Origin: Robertmurraya_A mangrovi
GTDB lineage: Bacteria; Bacillota; Bacilli; Bacillales; Cytobacillaceae
Length of the DNA stretch: 64,000 bases
Assembly: GCF_034427655.1 (NCBI RefSeq)
Contig: NZ_JAXOFX010000001.1
Coordinates: forward strand, 1 to 64,000
Reading direction: 5' to 3'
Part shown: piece after piece, positions 27,505 through 34,981 of the stretch
Numbering within the stretch: position 1 is the first letter of the stretch
How the letters are laid out: each line of letters opens with the position of its first letter
The notes under the pieces: model-generated
What the model was told of the DNA's origin: nothing
Seen by the model: the letters and a program-made list of their open reading frames with translations, nothing else
Database searches by the model: none
Made by a program: the position numbers and the translations under genes

Positions 27505-27530
27505 TGAACGAAATAAACCCTCAATACGTC
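27505..27530 (+). promoter_or_regulatory. SigY-type promoter
   Basis: TGAACG (27505-27510) and CGTC (27527-27530) separated by 16 bp. This fits the autoregulated sigY promoter of B. subtilis as I recall it (TGAACG-N16-CGTC). It lies about 170 nt before the sigY start. Confidence 0.65.
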
Positions 27531-27699
27531 TTAACTTTAGATTATTTAAATAAACTTTGTTTTTGTGAATTTCCTTTTTAAGATTAAAGGACTAGCGAGT
27601 CTTTTACAGTAGCAGATACGTCACTTAAACAATGAATATGATAGTAAACTAGGTAATCACGATTGTTTGGGTTTGGTCACGAAAGAGAGGATCAAAGAG

Positions 27700-28251
27700 T
27701 TGGAGGAAAAGGACCTAATTACCAAAGCCAAACGTGGGGATCAACATGCCTTTGCTAAGTTATTTCAAGACAACTATGCTTTCTTAGTAAAATATTTAAT
27801 TAAGGTTACAATGGATAGAAACTTAGCAGAAGACATTGCTCAAGAAGCAATGGCCAAGTGTATTGAAAAAATTCACTTATATGACGGGAAAGCAAAGTTT
27901 TCGTCATGGTTAATCTCAATTGCCTCAAACTATTATATTGATCAACTTAGAAAAAATAAGCGAGAGAAGAATTGGCAGCAACAAGAGCAAGCCGTTCGAC
28001 ATTTAAAATGGCAAGTAGAAACTCGGAACGAGGAATGGAATGATACGTTAACGGCGTTAGGAAAACTATCAGAGGATGTTCGGATTCCAATTATCCTGAA
28101 GCATTATTATGGATATTCCTACGATGAAATTGGTGAAATGATGAAGGTTTCTCCGGGTACCATAAAGTCTAGGATTCATAACGGTATACTAACAGTCAGG
28201 AAGGAGTTGAGGTTAAATGAAGAACCGAAAAAAGTATCCACTCGATCATGA
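27700..28251 (+). CDS. sigY: ECF RNA polymerase sigma factor SigY
   Basis: 183 aa with sigma-2 (KAKRGDQHAFAKLFQDNY, DRNLAEDIAQEAMAKCIEKI, FSSWLISIASNYYIDQLRK) and sigma-4 (LSEDVRIPIILKHYYGYSYDEIGEMMKVSPGTIKSRIHNG) regions. It is called SigY because of the genes that follow (YxlC- and YxlD-like small membrane proteins) and the TGAACG-N16-CGTC promoter upstream. The TTG at 27700 has AGAGG 9 nt before it; earlier TTGs at 27667 and 27673 are in frame. The 35-nt overlap with the next gene couples sigma and anti-sigma. B. subtilis SigY responds to nitrogen starvation and helps maintain the SPbeta prophage. Confidence 0.9.
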   Translation: MEEKDLITKAKRGDQHAFAKLFQDNYAFLVKYLIKVTMDRNLAEDIAQEAMAKCIEKIHLYDGKAKFSSWLISIASNYYIDQLRKNKREKNWQQQEQAVRHLKWQVETRNEEWNDTLTALGKLSEDVRIPIILKHYYGYSYDEIGEMMKVSPGTIKSRIHNGILTVRKELRLNEEPKKVSTRS

Positions 28252-28567
28252 AGCAGAAGAAGAGTTCCTAGATTTATTTGATGAGCTTGAGGAAGGTTTT
28301 GAGACGTTAGATAAAAGCTTTCAAATCGAAACCCCTAATATGCAGTTTTTTGAACAAATGGTTGCTAACAAACAAGTTGAACTGAGGAAGAAACTGATAA
28401 AGGACATCAGTATTTTTTCAATTGTTGCTCTCTTAGTCGTGAGTATCGTTCTTTATACCCTTTATCAGCTTCCTACGGTCTTTTATGTACTTCAAGGGAT
28501 TGTCACCATTTTTATCATTGGTTATACTTCCAGAAAAGTATCTCAGCGGGTGAGTGTACATGAATGA
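28217..28567 (+). CDS. yxlC: YxlC-like anti-SigY membrane protein
   Basis: 116 aa. The acidic N-terminal part (EAEEEFLDLFDELEEGFETLDKSF) is cytosolic; two hydrophobic helices follow at ~66-84 and ~88-105. In B. subtilis YxlC with YxlD acts as the anti-sigma factor of SigY. The gene overlaps sigY by 35 nt, and AGGAAGGAGTTGAGG precedes the ATG. Confidence 0.85.
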   Translation: MKNRKKYPLDHEAEEEFLDLFDELEEGFETLDKSFQIETPNMQFFEQMVANKQVELRKKLIKDISIFSIVALLVVSIVLYTLYQLPTVFYVLQGIVTIFIIGYTSRKVSQRVSVHE

Positions 28568-28760
28568 GGAAGTTTCTTTACCTTTATTAATCATCGTGGG
28601 AATCATTTTACTCAGTCAAAGTTTATTTCTATTCATTCATGCGAGGAAGCACGGACATAATTTTTGGTTGTGGGGGATTATAGGTTTAATACAAGTGCCA
28701 ATGCCTTTACTCTTTTACTTGCTATTTGTACGGAAAATATGGAAAAAGTCAAATCGGTAA
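28560..28760 (+). CDS. yxlD: YxlD-like anti-SigY component
   Basis: 66 aa, two TM helices (~7-27 and ~38-58) with a short basic loop (HARKHGHNFW) between. Similar in plan to the PLDc_N hairpin of YxlD. It overlaps yxlC by 8 nt. ATG 28560 is preferred; GTG 28554 is in frame. Confidence 0.82.
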   Translation: MNEEVSLPLLIIVGIILLSQSLFLFIHARKHGHNFWLWGIIGLIQVPMPLLFYLLFVRKIWKKSNR

Positions 28761-28782
28761 GTAATTCATAAGGATGATTATC

Positions 28783-28986
28783 ATGAATAAATTGAAGTTG
28801 TTATTAATAATCTTTGCTATAGCGGGACAGTTTATTGGATTAGGTATGTTGTTTATAAATATAAAAGCAGCTCTATTCATCTATGCTTCTTATATAATAT
28901 TTTTGATTATTTTATTTGGTGTACTTATAAGAGAAAGAAGAAAAGAAAAAGAGGAGGACGATCGAAATGATTATCGTAACTACTGA
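28783..28986 (+). CDS. yxlE: YxlE-like small membrane protein
   Basis: 67 aa with two hydrophobic helices and a highly charged tail (RERRKEKEEDDRNDYRNY). AAGGATG lies 6 nt before ATG 28783. Position in the operon matches yxlE of B. subtilis, a small membrane protein affecting SigY activity; sequence alone does not prove orthology. It overlaps the next gene by 20 nt. Confidence 0.7.
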   Translation: MNKLKLLLIIFAIAGQFIGLGMLFINIKAALFIYASYIIFLIILFGVLIRERRKEKEEDDRNDYRNY

Positions 28987-29281
28987 TTTTGTACCTGGAA
29001 AGGAAATTAAAGAACTAAAGGGGTTTGTTAAAGGAAGCACAGTTCAATCAAAGCATATTGGTAAAGACTTATTAGCAGGCTTGAAAACCATTGTTGGTGG
29101 AGAAATCACTGAATACACTGAAATGATGGATGAAGCTAGACAAAAGGCAATTGGCAGATTAGTTGAGGATGCAAAAAGTAAAGGGGCTAATGCTGTCATC
29201 GCCATGAAATTAGAAACATCTGCTGTCATGCAAAATGCTTCAGAAATTATAGCTTACGGAACAGCTGTTGTTGTTGAATAA
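28967..29281 (+). CDS. YbjQ/UPF0145 family protein
   Basis: A 104-aa protein of the YbjQ family (heavy-metal-binding domain-like, homopentamer in solved structures). Marks: VPGKEIKELKGFVKGSTVQSK and ARQKAIGRLVEDAKSKGANAVIAM. GAGGAGG lies 9 nt before ATG. Function in any organism is poorly known. In B. subtilis the operon continues with the YxlFG ABC transporter; here this gene stands in that place. Confidence 0.87.
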   Translation: MIIVTTDFVPGKEIKELKGFVKGSTVQSKHIGKDLLAGLKTIVGGEITEYTEMMDEARQKAIGRLVEDAKSKGANAVIAMKLETSAVMQNASEIIAYGTAVVVE

Positions 29282-29361
29282 GAGAAACGTGTTAATTTTG
29301 TAGTCATAAGACTAGTCACTCATTGGTTGAAGATGTTTTCAGAAAATTTTAACATAGTCTA

Positions 29362-29390
29362 TTGACATTTAGAATTTACGATGATAATCT
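29362..29390 (+). promoter_or_regulatory. promoter of the bmr leader transcript
   Basis: TTGACA (29362-29367), 17-bp spacer, TAATCT (29385-29390). Transcription would start near 29397, about 36 nt before the 24-aa leader ORF. Confidence 0.7.
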
Positions 29391-29432
29391 TACAAAGATG
29401 GAAATATATGAAAAGGATAGGAGGGTTACAAG

Positions 29433-29507
29433 ATGATTGTTTTAAACAGAGTATTTAACTCAACTGAATATCAAATAAATGTAACCAACCCTAGCCAAAA
29501 CGACTAA
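29433..29507 (+). CDS. 24-aa leader peptide of the bmrCD operon
   Basis: A short ORF of 24 codons with AGGAGGG 7 nt before ATG, placed between a promoter and two terminators ahead of the multidrug exporter genes. Codons 14-18 (29474-29486) are complementary over 13 nt to 29546-29558 inside the first terminator hairpin. This resembles the BmrB leader of B. subtilis, whose translation controls bmrCD readthrough when antibiotics slow the ribosome. Sequence similarity to BmrB is not claimed. Confidence 0.6.
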   Translation: MIVLNRVFNSTEYQINVTNPSQND

Positions 29508-29536
29508 TCCTACATTATTTTTTTGAATTTAAGTCA

Positions 29537-29576
29537 CAAAGCACAGGTTACGTTTATTCGTGGTCTGTGCTTTTTT
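29537..29576 (+). terminator. leader terminator (attenuator) 1 upstream of bmrC
   Basis: AAAGCACAG/CTGTGCTTT stem, loop of about 18 nt, followed by TTTTTT. The loop segment 29546-29558 can pair instead with 29474-29486 in the leader ORF. Confidence 0.8.
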
Positions 29577-29634
29577 GTCTTTCTATAGCTGTTTACGAAA
29601 GTCCCTATAGGTGATTTTCTAAACGGTAATTCTG

Positions 29635-29665
29635 AGACATATCGCATAGAGTGGTATGTCTTTTT
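29635..29665 (+). terminator. leader terminator 2 upstream of bmrC
   Basis: AGACATA/TATGTCT stem with a 13-nt loop and TTTTTG after it. Further small hairpins follow (TTTTCTC-T-GAGAAAA; CGGGT-TAT-ACCCG). Confidence 0.65.
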
Positions 29666-29731
29666 GTTTTCTCTGAGAAAAACGGGTTATACCCGATTTC
29701 TATAAAAATTTGAAACTTAGGAGGAATTAAA

Positions 29732-29791
29732 ATGTTACTCGTATTAACCAAAAGACTCGCAATTTCACATATGGAGCTAGAAGGTGGCTAG
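29732..29791 (+). CDS. 19-aa ORF just upstream of bmrC
   Basis: AGGAGG 7 nt before ATG, 19 codons, stop 36 nt before the bmrC start. It may be a second leader peptide that couples or monitors translation. Only the ribosome site and position support it. Confidence 0.4.
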   Translation: MLLVLTKRLAISHMELEGG

Positions 29792-29827
29792 TGACGGTTT
29801 TGGTTTGTAAAAGAAAGGAGAGACAGC

Positions 29828-31585
29828 ATGTTTTCAATACTAAAAAAGTTAAGTTGGTTTTTTAAAGAGAATTGGAAAAGGTATACAGTTGCAATCGTTC
29901 TATTAATATTCGTTGGGGTACTAGATGTAATCCCGCCGAAACTAGTTGGAATGGCCATTGATGATATCCATGTTGGAGCAATGACAACAGAGGGGATATT
30001 AAAATATTTAGGTTTGATGGCTGGGATCACAGTAGTATCATACGGAATCACCTATATTTGGATGTATCAGCTTTTTGGCGGGGCGTTCCTAGTGGAAAGA
30101 AAATTACGCTCTAGATTCATGAATCACTTATTAAAAATGACACCTACATTTTTCGAGAAAAACAGAACGGGCGACTTAATGGCAAGGGCAACAAATGATT
30201 TAAAAGCCATTTCAACGACAGCTGGCTTCGGGATCTTAACATTAATTGACTCCACTTTTTTCATGTTGACCATTTTGTTTGTAATGGGTTTCTTGATTAG
30301 TTGGAAATTGACACTTGCTGCCATTTTACCATTACCATTAATGGCTCTATTAATGAATATATATGGGAAAAGAATTCATAAAAGATTTATGGAGGCCCAG
30401 GACGCTTTCGGGGAACTAAATGACCGTGTCTTAGAATCGGTATCAGGTGTACGTGTCGTACGTGCCTATGTTCAAGAAAAAGCTGATCAAGATCGTTTTC
30501 ATTCCCTTACAGAGGATGTTTACAATAAAAATATCCATGTAGCACGAATTGATTCTTTATTTGATCCTACTATTAAGATATTGGTTGGTTTAAGCTATAT
30601 TATTGGACTTGGATATGGGGCTTATTTAGTTTTTCATCAGTCATTAACCTTAGGACAACTCGTTTCATTCAATGTATATTTAGGTATGCTTATTTGGCCA
30701 ATGTTTGCAATTGGTGAATTAATCAACGTCATGCAGAGAGGAAATGCTTCCTTAGACCGAGTTCAGGAAACCTTATCTTATGAGGAGGATGTAAAAAATC
30801 CTGAGACTCCGATTCTTGTTGATGAGCCAAATCAAATTACCTTTGGTCAATTTACATTCCAATATCCTTCTTCTAATGTGGAAAACTTAAAGGAAATCAA
30901 AGTGAATATTGGTCGTGGAGAAACACTTGGTATTGTAGGTAAAACGGGAAGCGGGAAGACCACATTTATCAGACAATTACTGAGACAATATCCAGTGGGA
31001 AGCGGGCAATTAGATATATCAAACGTTCCAATTAATGACCAAACTCTTGAGAACACTAGAAACTGGATAGGCTATGTTCCCCAAGACCATATCTTATTTT
31101 CAAAATCCGTTAAGGAAAATATCTTGTTTGGTAGAAATGAAGCAAATGAATCTGATTTAGAAAAAGCCATTCAACTGGCTGATTTTAAGAAGGATCTAGA
31201 AATGCTTCCAGAAGGTTTAAATACATTAGTTGGTGAAAAAGGTGTAGCCCTATCTGGAGGTCAGAAGCAAAGAATATCAATAGCAAGGGCGTTAATAAAA
31301 AATCCGGAAATATTAATTCTTGATGATTCTTTATCTGCTGTTGATGCAAAAACAGAGAAAAAAATTATTGAAAATATAAGAACAGAACGAGCTGGGAAAA
31401 CAACGATTATTACTACGCACAGAATGTCTGCTGTCCAGCATGCTGACCAAATACTTGTCCTCGATGACGGAAAAGTAATTGAGGAAGGTACACATGATCA
31501 ACTAATGGAGCTCAATGGATGGTATAAAGAGCAATATGAGAGACAGCAAGTTCAATCGGCATCTGAACAGGAGGTGCTAGCATGA
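29828..31585 (+). CDS. bmrC: heterodimeric ABC multidrug exporter subunit (BmrC-like)
   Basis: 585 aa, equal to my recollection of BmrC (YheI). Six-helix exporter membrane domain (~1-310) fused to an ATPase domain: Walker A GKTGSGKTT, signature LSGGQKQR, Walker B ILILDDSLSAVD. The residue after the Walker B Asp is Asp instead of the catalytic Glu, the hallmark of the degenerate site in heterodimeric exporters such as BmrCD. It overlaps the next gene by 4 nt (ATGA). GAAAGGAGAG lies before the ATG. The long leader with attenuator features suggests induction by ribosome-targeting drugs. Confidence 0.9.
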   Translation: MFSILKKLSWFFKENWKRYTVAIVLLIFVGVLDVIPPKLVGMAIDDIHVGAMTTEGILKYLGLMAGITVVSYGITYIWMYQLFGGAFLVERKLRSRFMNHLLKMTPTFFEKNRTGDLMARATNDLKAISTTAGFGILTLIDSTFFMLTILFVMGFLISWKLTLAAILPLPLMALLMNIYGKRIHKRFMEAQDAFGELNDRVLESVSGVRVVRAYVQEKADQDRFHSLTEDVYNKNIHVARIDSLFDPTIKILVGLSYIIGLGYGAYLVFHQSLTLGQLVSFNVYLGMLIWPMFAIGELINVMQRGNASLDRVQETLSYEEDVKNPETPILVDEPNQITFGQFTFQYPSSNVENLKEIKVNIGRGETLGIVGKTGSGKTTFIRQLLRQYPVGSGQLDISNVPINDQTLENTRNWIGYVPQDHILFSKSVKENILFGRNEANESDLEKAIQLADFKKDLEMLPEGLNTLVGEKGVALSGGQKQRISIARALIKNPEILILDDSLSAVDAKTEKKIIENIRTERAGKTTIITTHRMSAVQHADQILVLDDGKVIEEGTHDQLMELNGWYKEQYERQQVQSASEQEVLA

Positions 31586-33600
31586 AGACGACAGGGAAAA
31601 GATTATTTCAATATGCATTAAATTTTAAAAATATCATTATAATCGCTTTAGCTATGTTAACGGTTTCTGTAGCAGCAGATTTAGCAGGTCCTTTTATTGC
31701 GAAACGCTTAATTGACCAGCATATACTTGGAGTTGAATCTACTTGGTATCAAACAGAAGCAGAGAAGGATGCTGTACCTTATAAAGGAAACTTCTATAAG
31801 AGAGAAGCCTATATAGAACCTTCTGATACAAAAATAGAAGAGGTAAGAATCCTGCAAGTTGATCGTCAATTTGTCTTTGTTGAAGGTAAGGTTGATTTTG
31901 ATGGAGAACGTTCATTTAAGGATGGAGTTCTAACGATTAAGAGTGGAGAAAACACAGCCTCTTATGATGGAGTTATTTTGAAAAAGGAAGAACTTCTAAA
32001 CTTTTATCAACCTGAAATTCCAAAAATCATTTGGTTGCTCGCTTTCTATTTTGGATTACTAGTAGTAGCTTCCTTTTTTCAATATGGCCAAAGATTCTTT
32101 CTCCAGAAATCGGCTAATCGAATTATACAGAAGATGCGGGAAGATGTGTTTGGTCAGATTCAAAAGCTACCTATAAAGTACTTTGATAATCTTCCTGCTG
32201 GTAAAGTTGTAGCGAGAATTACAAATGATACGGAAGCTATTCGTGAATTGTATGTAACCGTGCTATCAACATTCTTTACAAGCATCATCTACATTACAGG
32301 AATCTATATTGCTTTGTTTATTTTAAATGCAAAGCTTGCAGCCATTTGCTTGTTGCTCATTCCTATATTAGTGGTATGGACTTTAGTTTATAGAAAGTAT
32401 GCTTCAAAATACAACCGTGTCATCCGTGCTCGAAACAGTGATATAAACGGTACAGTAAACGAATCCATTCAAGGGATGAACATTATTCAAGCCTTTAACC
32501 GTGAAAAAGAAACACGAGCTGAATTTGAGAAACTAAACAATGAACATTTTACTTTTCAAAATAAATTACTTAATTTAAACTCTTTAACGTCTCATAATTT
32601 AGTAAACGTATTAAGAAATATCGTTTTTGTGGCATTTATATGGTACTTTGGTGGGGAAGCTCTAAATCCTTCAGCCGTTATCTCACTTGGTATGCTCTAT
32701 GCGTTTGTTGATTATATTAATCGTCTATTCAACCCGATTCAAGGGATTGTTAATCAGTTAGCAAACTTGGAGCAAGCTTTAGTTGCTGCAGACCGAGTGT
32801 TTGAGTTGTTGAATGAAGATGGAATTGATGTTAGTGAAGAGATGATTCCACGTTATAAAGGAAATGTAAAGTTTGACCATGTCTACTTTGGATATAAAGA
32901 AGGCGAAGACGTCCTGAAGGATATACATTTTGAAGCTAAACATGGTGAAACGGTTGCTTTAGTCGGCCACACGGGATCCGGAAAAAGTTCGATTATTAAT
33001 TTATTGTTCCGCTTCTATGATTGCCATAAAGGAAGCATTTCTGTTGATGGAATGGATATAAAGGATTTATCTCATCAAACGTTAAGAAAGCATATGGGGA
33101 TCGTTTTACAAGACCCATTCTTGTTCACGGGAACAATTGCCTCTAATGTAAGTTTGGATGATCCATCTATTTCAAGAGAGAAAGTCGAAAAAGCTCTGAA
33201 AGATGTTGGTGCAGATAAAGTTTTTAAAAACTTAGAAAAGGGCTTTGATGAGCCTGTTATTGAAAAAGGGAGTACCTTATCGAGTGGCCAAAGACAATTG
33301 ATTTCATTTGCAAGAGCACTAGCCTTTGACCCAGCCATTTTGATTTTAGATGAGGCTACTTCAAGCATTGATACGGAAACAGAATTAATTATTCAAGAAG
33401 CAATGGATGTCTTGAAGAAGGGGAGAACTACATTTGTGATTGCCCATAGGCTATCTACGATTAGGAATGCCGACCAAATTCTCGTTTTAGATCGAGGAAA
33501 CATAGTCGAGAGAGGAACGCATGACGAGTTGATGGAGCAAGGTGGTAAGTATTATCAAATGTATCAGCTTCAACAGGGTGAGAATTCATTAGCGGGTTAA
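31582..33600 (+). CDS. bmrD: heterodimeric ABC multidrug exporter subunit (BmrD-like)
   Basis: 672 aa. It has an extra ~100-residue extracellular insert between TM1 and TM2 (residues ~45-145), as in BmrD/YheH. Walker A GHTGSGKSS, signature LSSGQRQ (degenerate second Gly), Walker B ILILDEATSSID with the canonical Glu, so this subunit supplies that catalytic residue. It pairs with the upstream BmrC-like subunit and exports drugs at the cell membrane. Confidence 0.9.
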   Translation: MKTTGKRLFQYALNFKNIIIIALAMLTVSVAADLAGPFIAKRLIDQHILGVESTWYQTEAEKDAVPYKGNFYKREAYIEPSDTKIEEVRILQVDRQFVFVEGKVDFDGERSFKDGVLTIKSGENTASYDGVILKKEELLNFYQPEIPKIIWLLAFYFGLLVVASFFQYGQRFFLQKSANRIIQKMREDVFGQIQKLPIKYFDNLPAGKVVARITNDTEAIRELYVTVLSTFFTSIIYITGIYIALFILNAKLAAICLLLIPILVVWTLVYRKYASKYNRVIRARNSDINGTVNESIQGMNIIQAFNREKETRAEFEKLNNEHFTFQNKLLNLNSLTSHNLVNVLRNIVFVAFIWYFGGEALNPSAVISLGMLYAFVDYINRLFNPIQGIVNQLANLEQALVAADRVFELLNEDGIDVSEEMIPRYKGNVKFDHVYFGYKEGEDVLKDIHFEAKHGETVALVGHTGSGKSSIINLLFRFYDCHKGSISVDGMDIKDLSHQTLRKHMGIVLQDPFLFTGTIASNVSLDDPSISREKVEKALKDVGADKVFKNLEKGFDEPVIEKGSTLSSGQRQLISFARALAFDPAILILDEATSSIDTETELIIQEAMDVLKKGRTTFVIAHRLSTIRNADQILVLDRGNIVERGTHDELMEQGGKYYQMYQLQQGENSLAG

Positions 33601-33612
33601 AATAATACTAAA

Positions 33613-33643
33613 AAAGCCAACTGTATTTTTTACAGTTGGCTTT
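33613..33643 (+). terminator. terminator of bmrCD
   Basis: AAAGCCAACTGTA/TACAGTTGGCTTT, a perfect 13-bp stem with a T5 loop. Confidence 0.88.
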
Positions 33644-33789
33644 CTCATGTTTAATACGTAAAGGGATGATGTTCATAAAATATTCACTTCCCTGACACAG
33701 AATATTCCTAGATCAAAACCTGACCACTTTTTAAAATGTGGTAACTTATAAATAGTAATGGAAAAGGCCAATAAGAGGAGGTTTACATA

Positions 33790-33873
33790 ATGGAAGAATT
33801 TTCTATCACATTAAGTATCGCTAGTATTATGGTACTTGTCTATTATATCGGATATTCGATTGCAAAAGCATAA
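33790..33873 (+). CDS. small single-TM protein (27 aa)
   Basis: A 27-residue ORF with AGAGGAGG 9 nt before ATG and a terminator 19 nt behind the stop. Residues ~5-24 are one hydrophobic helix (TLSIASIMVLVYYIGYSI). It stands alone between bmrD and a SASP gene. No family recognised; such peptides are common in Bacillus and often tune membrane enzymes. Confidence 0.6.
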   Translation: MEEFSITLSIASIMVLVYYIGYSIAKA

Positions 33874-33891
33874 TGAAAAGTAAATGACAAT

Positions 33892-33920
33892 CGAGGGGGT
33901 TAATATCTCCCTCGTTTTTT
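33892..33920 (+). terminator. terminator after the 27-aa ORF
   Basis: CGAGGG/CCCTCG stem and TTTTTT. Confidence 0.82.
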
Positions 33921-33986
33921 ATAATTGAAACTTTTGGTAGAAAGTTTAGTTTGTAAACAGGTAAAAATAGATAAGGTGAGAAAATT

Positions 33987-34017
33987 GAAAAGCCTCCTTC
34001 AGAAGAAGGAGGCTTTT
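33987..34017 (-). terminator. terminator of the first SASP gene
   Basis: GAAAAGCCTCCTTC paired with GAAGGAGGCTTTT around a 4-nt loop; works on the minus strand. Confidence 0.88.
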
Positions 34018-34061
34018 AGCCATTTAATATATTCAATTGTTATTTAAAGGATGAACCAAAA

Positions 34062-34271
34062 TTATTGTTGTTGAAAACCGCCGCCAAGTTGTTGTTCAGC
34101 CATTTGAACTAGACGCTTAGTGATTTCTCCACCAACAGAACCGTTAGCACGAGCAGTAGTATCTGCACCTAAGTTAACACCGAATTCACTTGCGATTTCG
34201 TATTTCATTTGTTCTAGAGCTTGCTCAGCACCTGCTACTAATAATTGGTTTGAAGAATTGTTGTTTGCCAT
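34062..34271 (-). CDS. alpha/beta-type small acid-soluble spore protein
   Basis: A 69-aa DNA-coating spore protein. Both family signatures are present: KYEIASEFGVNLGADTTARANGSVGGEITKRLV, including the GPR protease site around EIASEFG, and MAEQQLGG at the end. GAAGGAGAG precedes the ATG. A SigG promoter lies ~180 bp upstream and the 5' UTR carries a compact three-stem structure. The protein protects spore DNA against UV and heat. A paralogue lies at 45550-45756. Confidence 0.96.
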   Translation of the reverse strand: MANNNSSNQLLVAGAEQALEQMKYEIASEFGVNLGADTTARANGSVGGEITKRLVQMAEQQLGGGFQQQ

Positions 34272-34311
34272 TGATGTACACTCTCCTTCAGAATTTTTTT
34301 ATCTAATTGGC

Positions 34312-34373
34312 TGGGTTAGTCGGACTTGCACCGACAAGCAAGATTCCTTGCCACCTATGCTTGGTTTAACCCA
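34312..34373 (-). ncRNA. structured 5' UTR element of the SASP mRNA
   Basis: Three nested perfect stems: TGGGTTA/TAACCCA (34312-34318 with 34367-34373), GTCGG/CCGAC with a 7-nt loop (34319-34323 with 34331-34335), and GCAAG/CTTGC with a 4-nt loop (34338-34342 with 34347-34351). Together they make a closed junction of 62 nt within the untranslated leader between the SigG promoter and the ATG. I do not recognise it as a named riboswitch. Confidence 0.5.
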
Positions 34374-34451
34374 TTGGTTGATAAATATTTTCCTTTAGAA
34401 GCTGTGTTGCTTGTTGGGGTGTTGCTGTGTGTTGCTGTGTTGTTAATCAAT

Positions 34452-34481
34452 ATTATGGATGATTTTTTAAACTTTATTCAA
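34452..34481 (-). promoter_or_regulatory. SigG-type promoter of the first SASP gene
   Basis: On the minus strand TGAATA (34476-34481), 17-bp spacer, CATAATA (34452-34458), one base off the SigG consensus TGAATA/CATACTA. It sets a leader of about 170 nt, which also holds tandem TGTTGCTGTG copies on the + strand (34421-34440). Confidence 0.78.
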
Positions 34482-34683
34482 AAATAGATAAAAGAAATAT
34501 TTACCTTTTTCATCTTGAGTGAAATTCAGTAATTCATGTAAGAAAGACTAAATTACAATTGGATTTACATAGAGAAAGTAAACAGACGTAAACTAAAAGC
34601 ATTAAATAAAATTTTAAAAATTAAATAGAGAATTTACCGACAGTTTTAAAAGTAAAATGAGTTACTAGAAAAGAGGCTAGAAG

Positions 34684-34926
34684 ATGGGAATGTGTCCTTT
34701 ATGTAATGGTTTTTATGAAATGCAAGAAAGCTGTCCTTCCTGTGGAAATCAACTTGAAGAAAGCGGAAGGTTAATGGACTTTTTCGATGATTATAGTCCT
34801 TATATGCCAATCGACTTGATGAAACTGGAGGACGGATATTCATTAGATTTTCAGGAGGAGCAATGTCCACATGTATTTAAGTGTCCAAATTGTGGATATG
34901 ATGAAGTGAAATTTATTCAAGAATAG
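34684..34926 (+). CDS. small double zinc-ribbon protein
   Basis: 80 aa with three CxxC motifs: CPLC near residue 4, CPSC near 17 and CPNC near 68, plus a CPH at ~62. The first two would form one zinc ribbon; the last CPH and CPNC could form a second. No catalytic domain is seen. It is single, flanked by terminators, between a SASP gene and msmX. AGAGG lies 7 nt before ATG 34684. Function unknown; protein or nucleic-acid binding is typical for such ribbons. Confidence 0.78.
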   Translation: MGMCPLCNGFYEMQESCPSCGNQLEESGRLMDFFDDYSPYMPIDLMKLEDGYSLDFQEEQCPHVFKCPNCGYDEVKFIQE

Positions 34927-34927
34927 A

Positions 34928-34966
34928 AAAAACAGGAAGACTCAACACACGAGTCTTCCTGTTTTT
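34928..34966. terminator. bidirectional terminator between zinc-ribbon gene and msmX
   Basis: Perfect 16-bp stem AAAAACAGGAAGACTC/GAGTCTTCCTGTTTTT with a 7-nt loop, between convergent genes. Confidence 0.92.
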
Positions 34967-34981
34967 GTGAAAATGTTCGTA

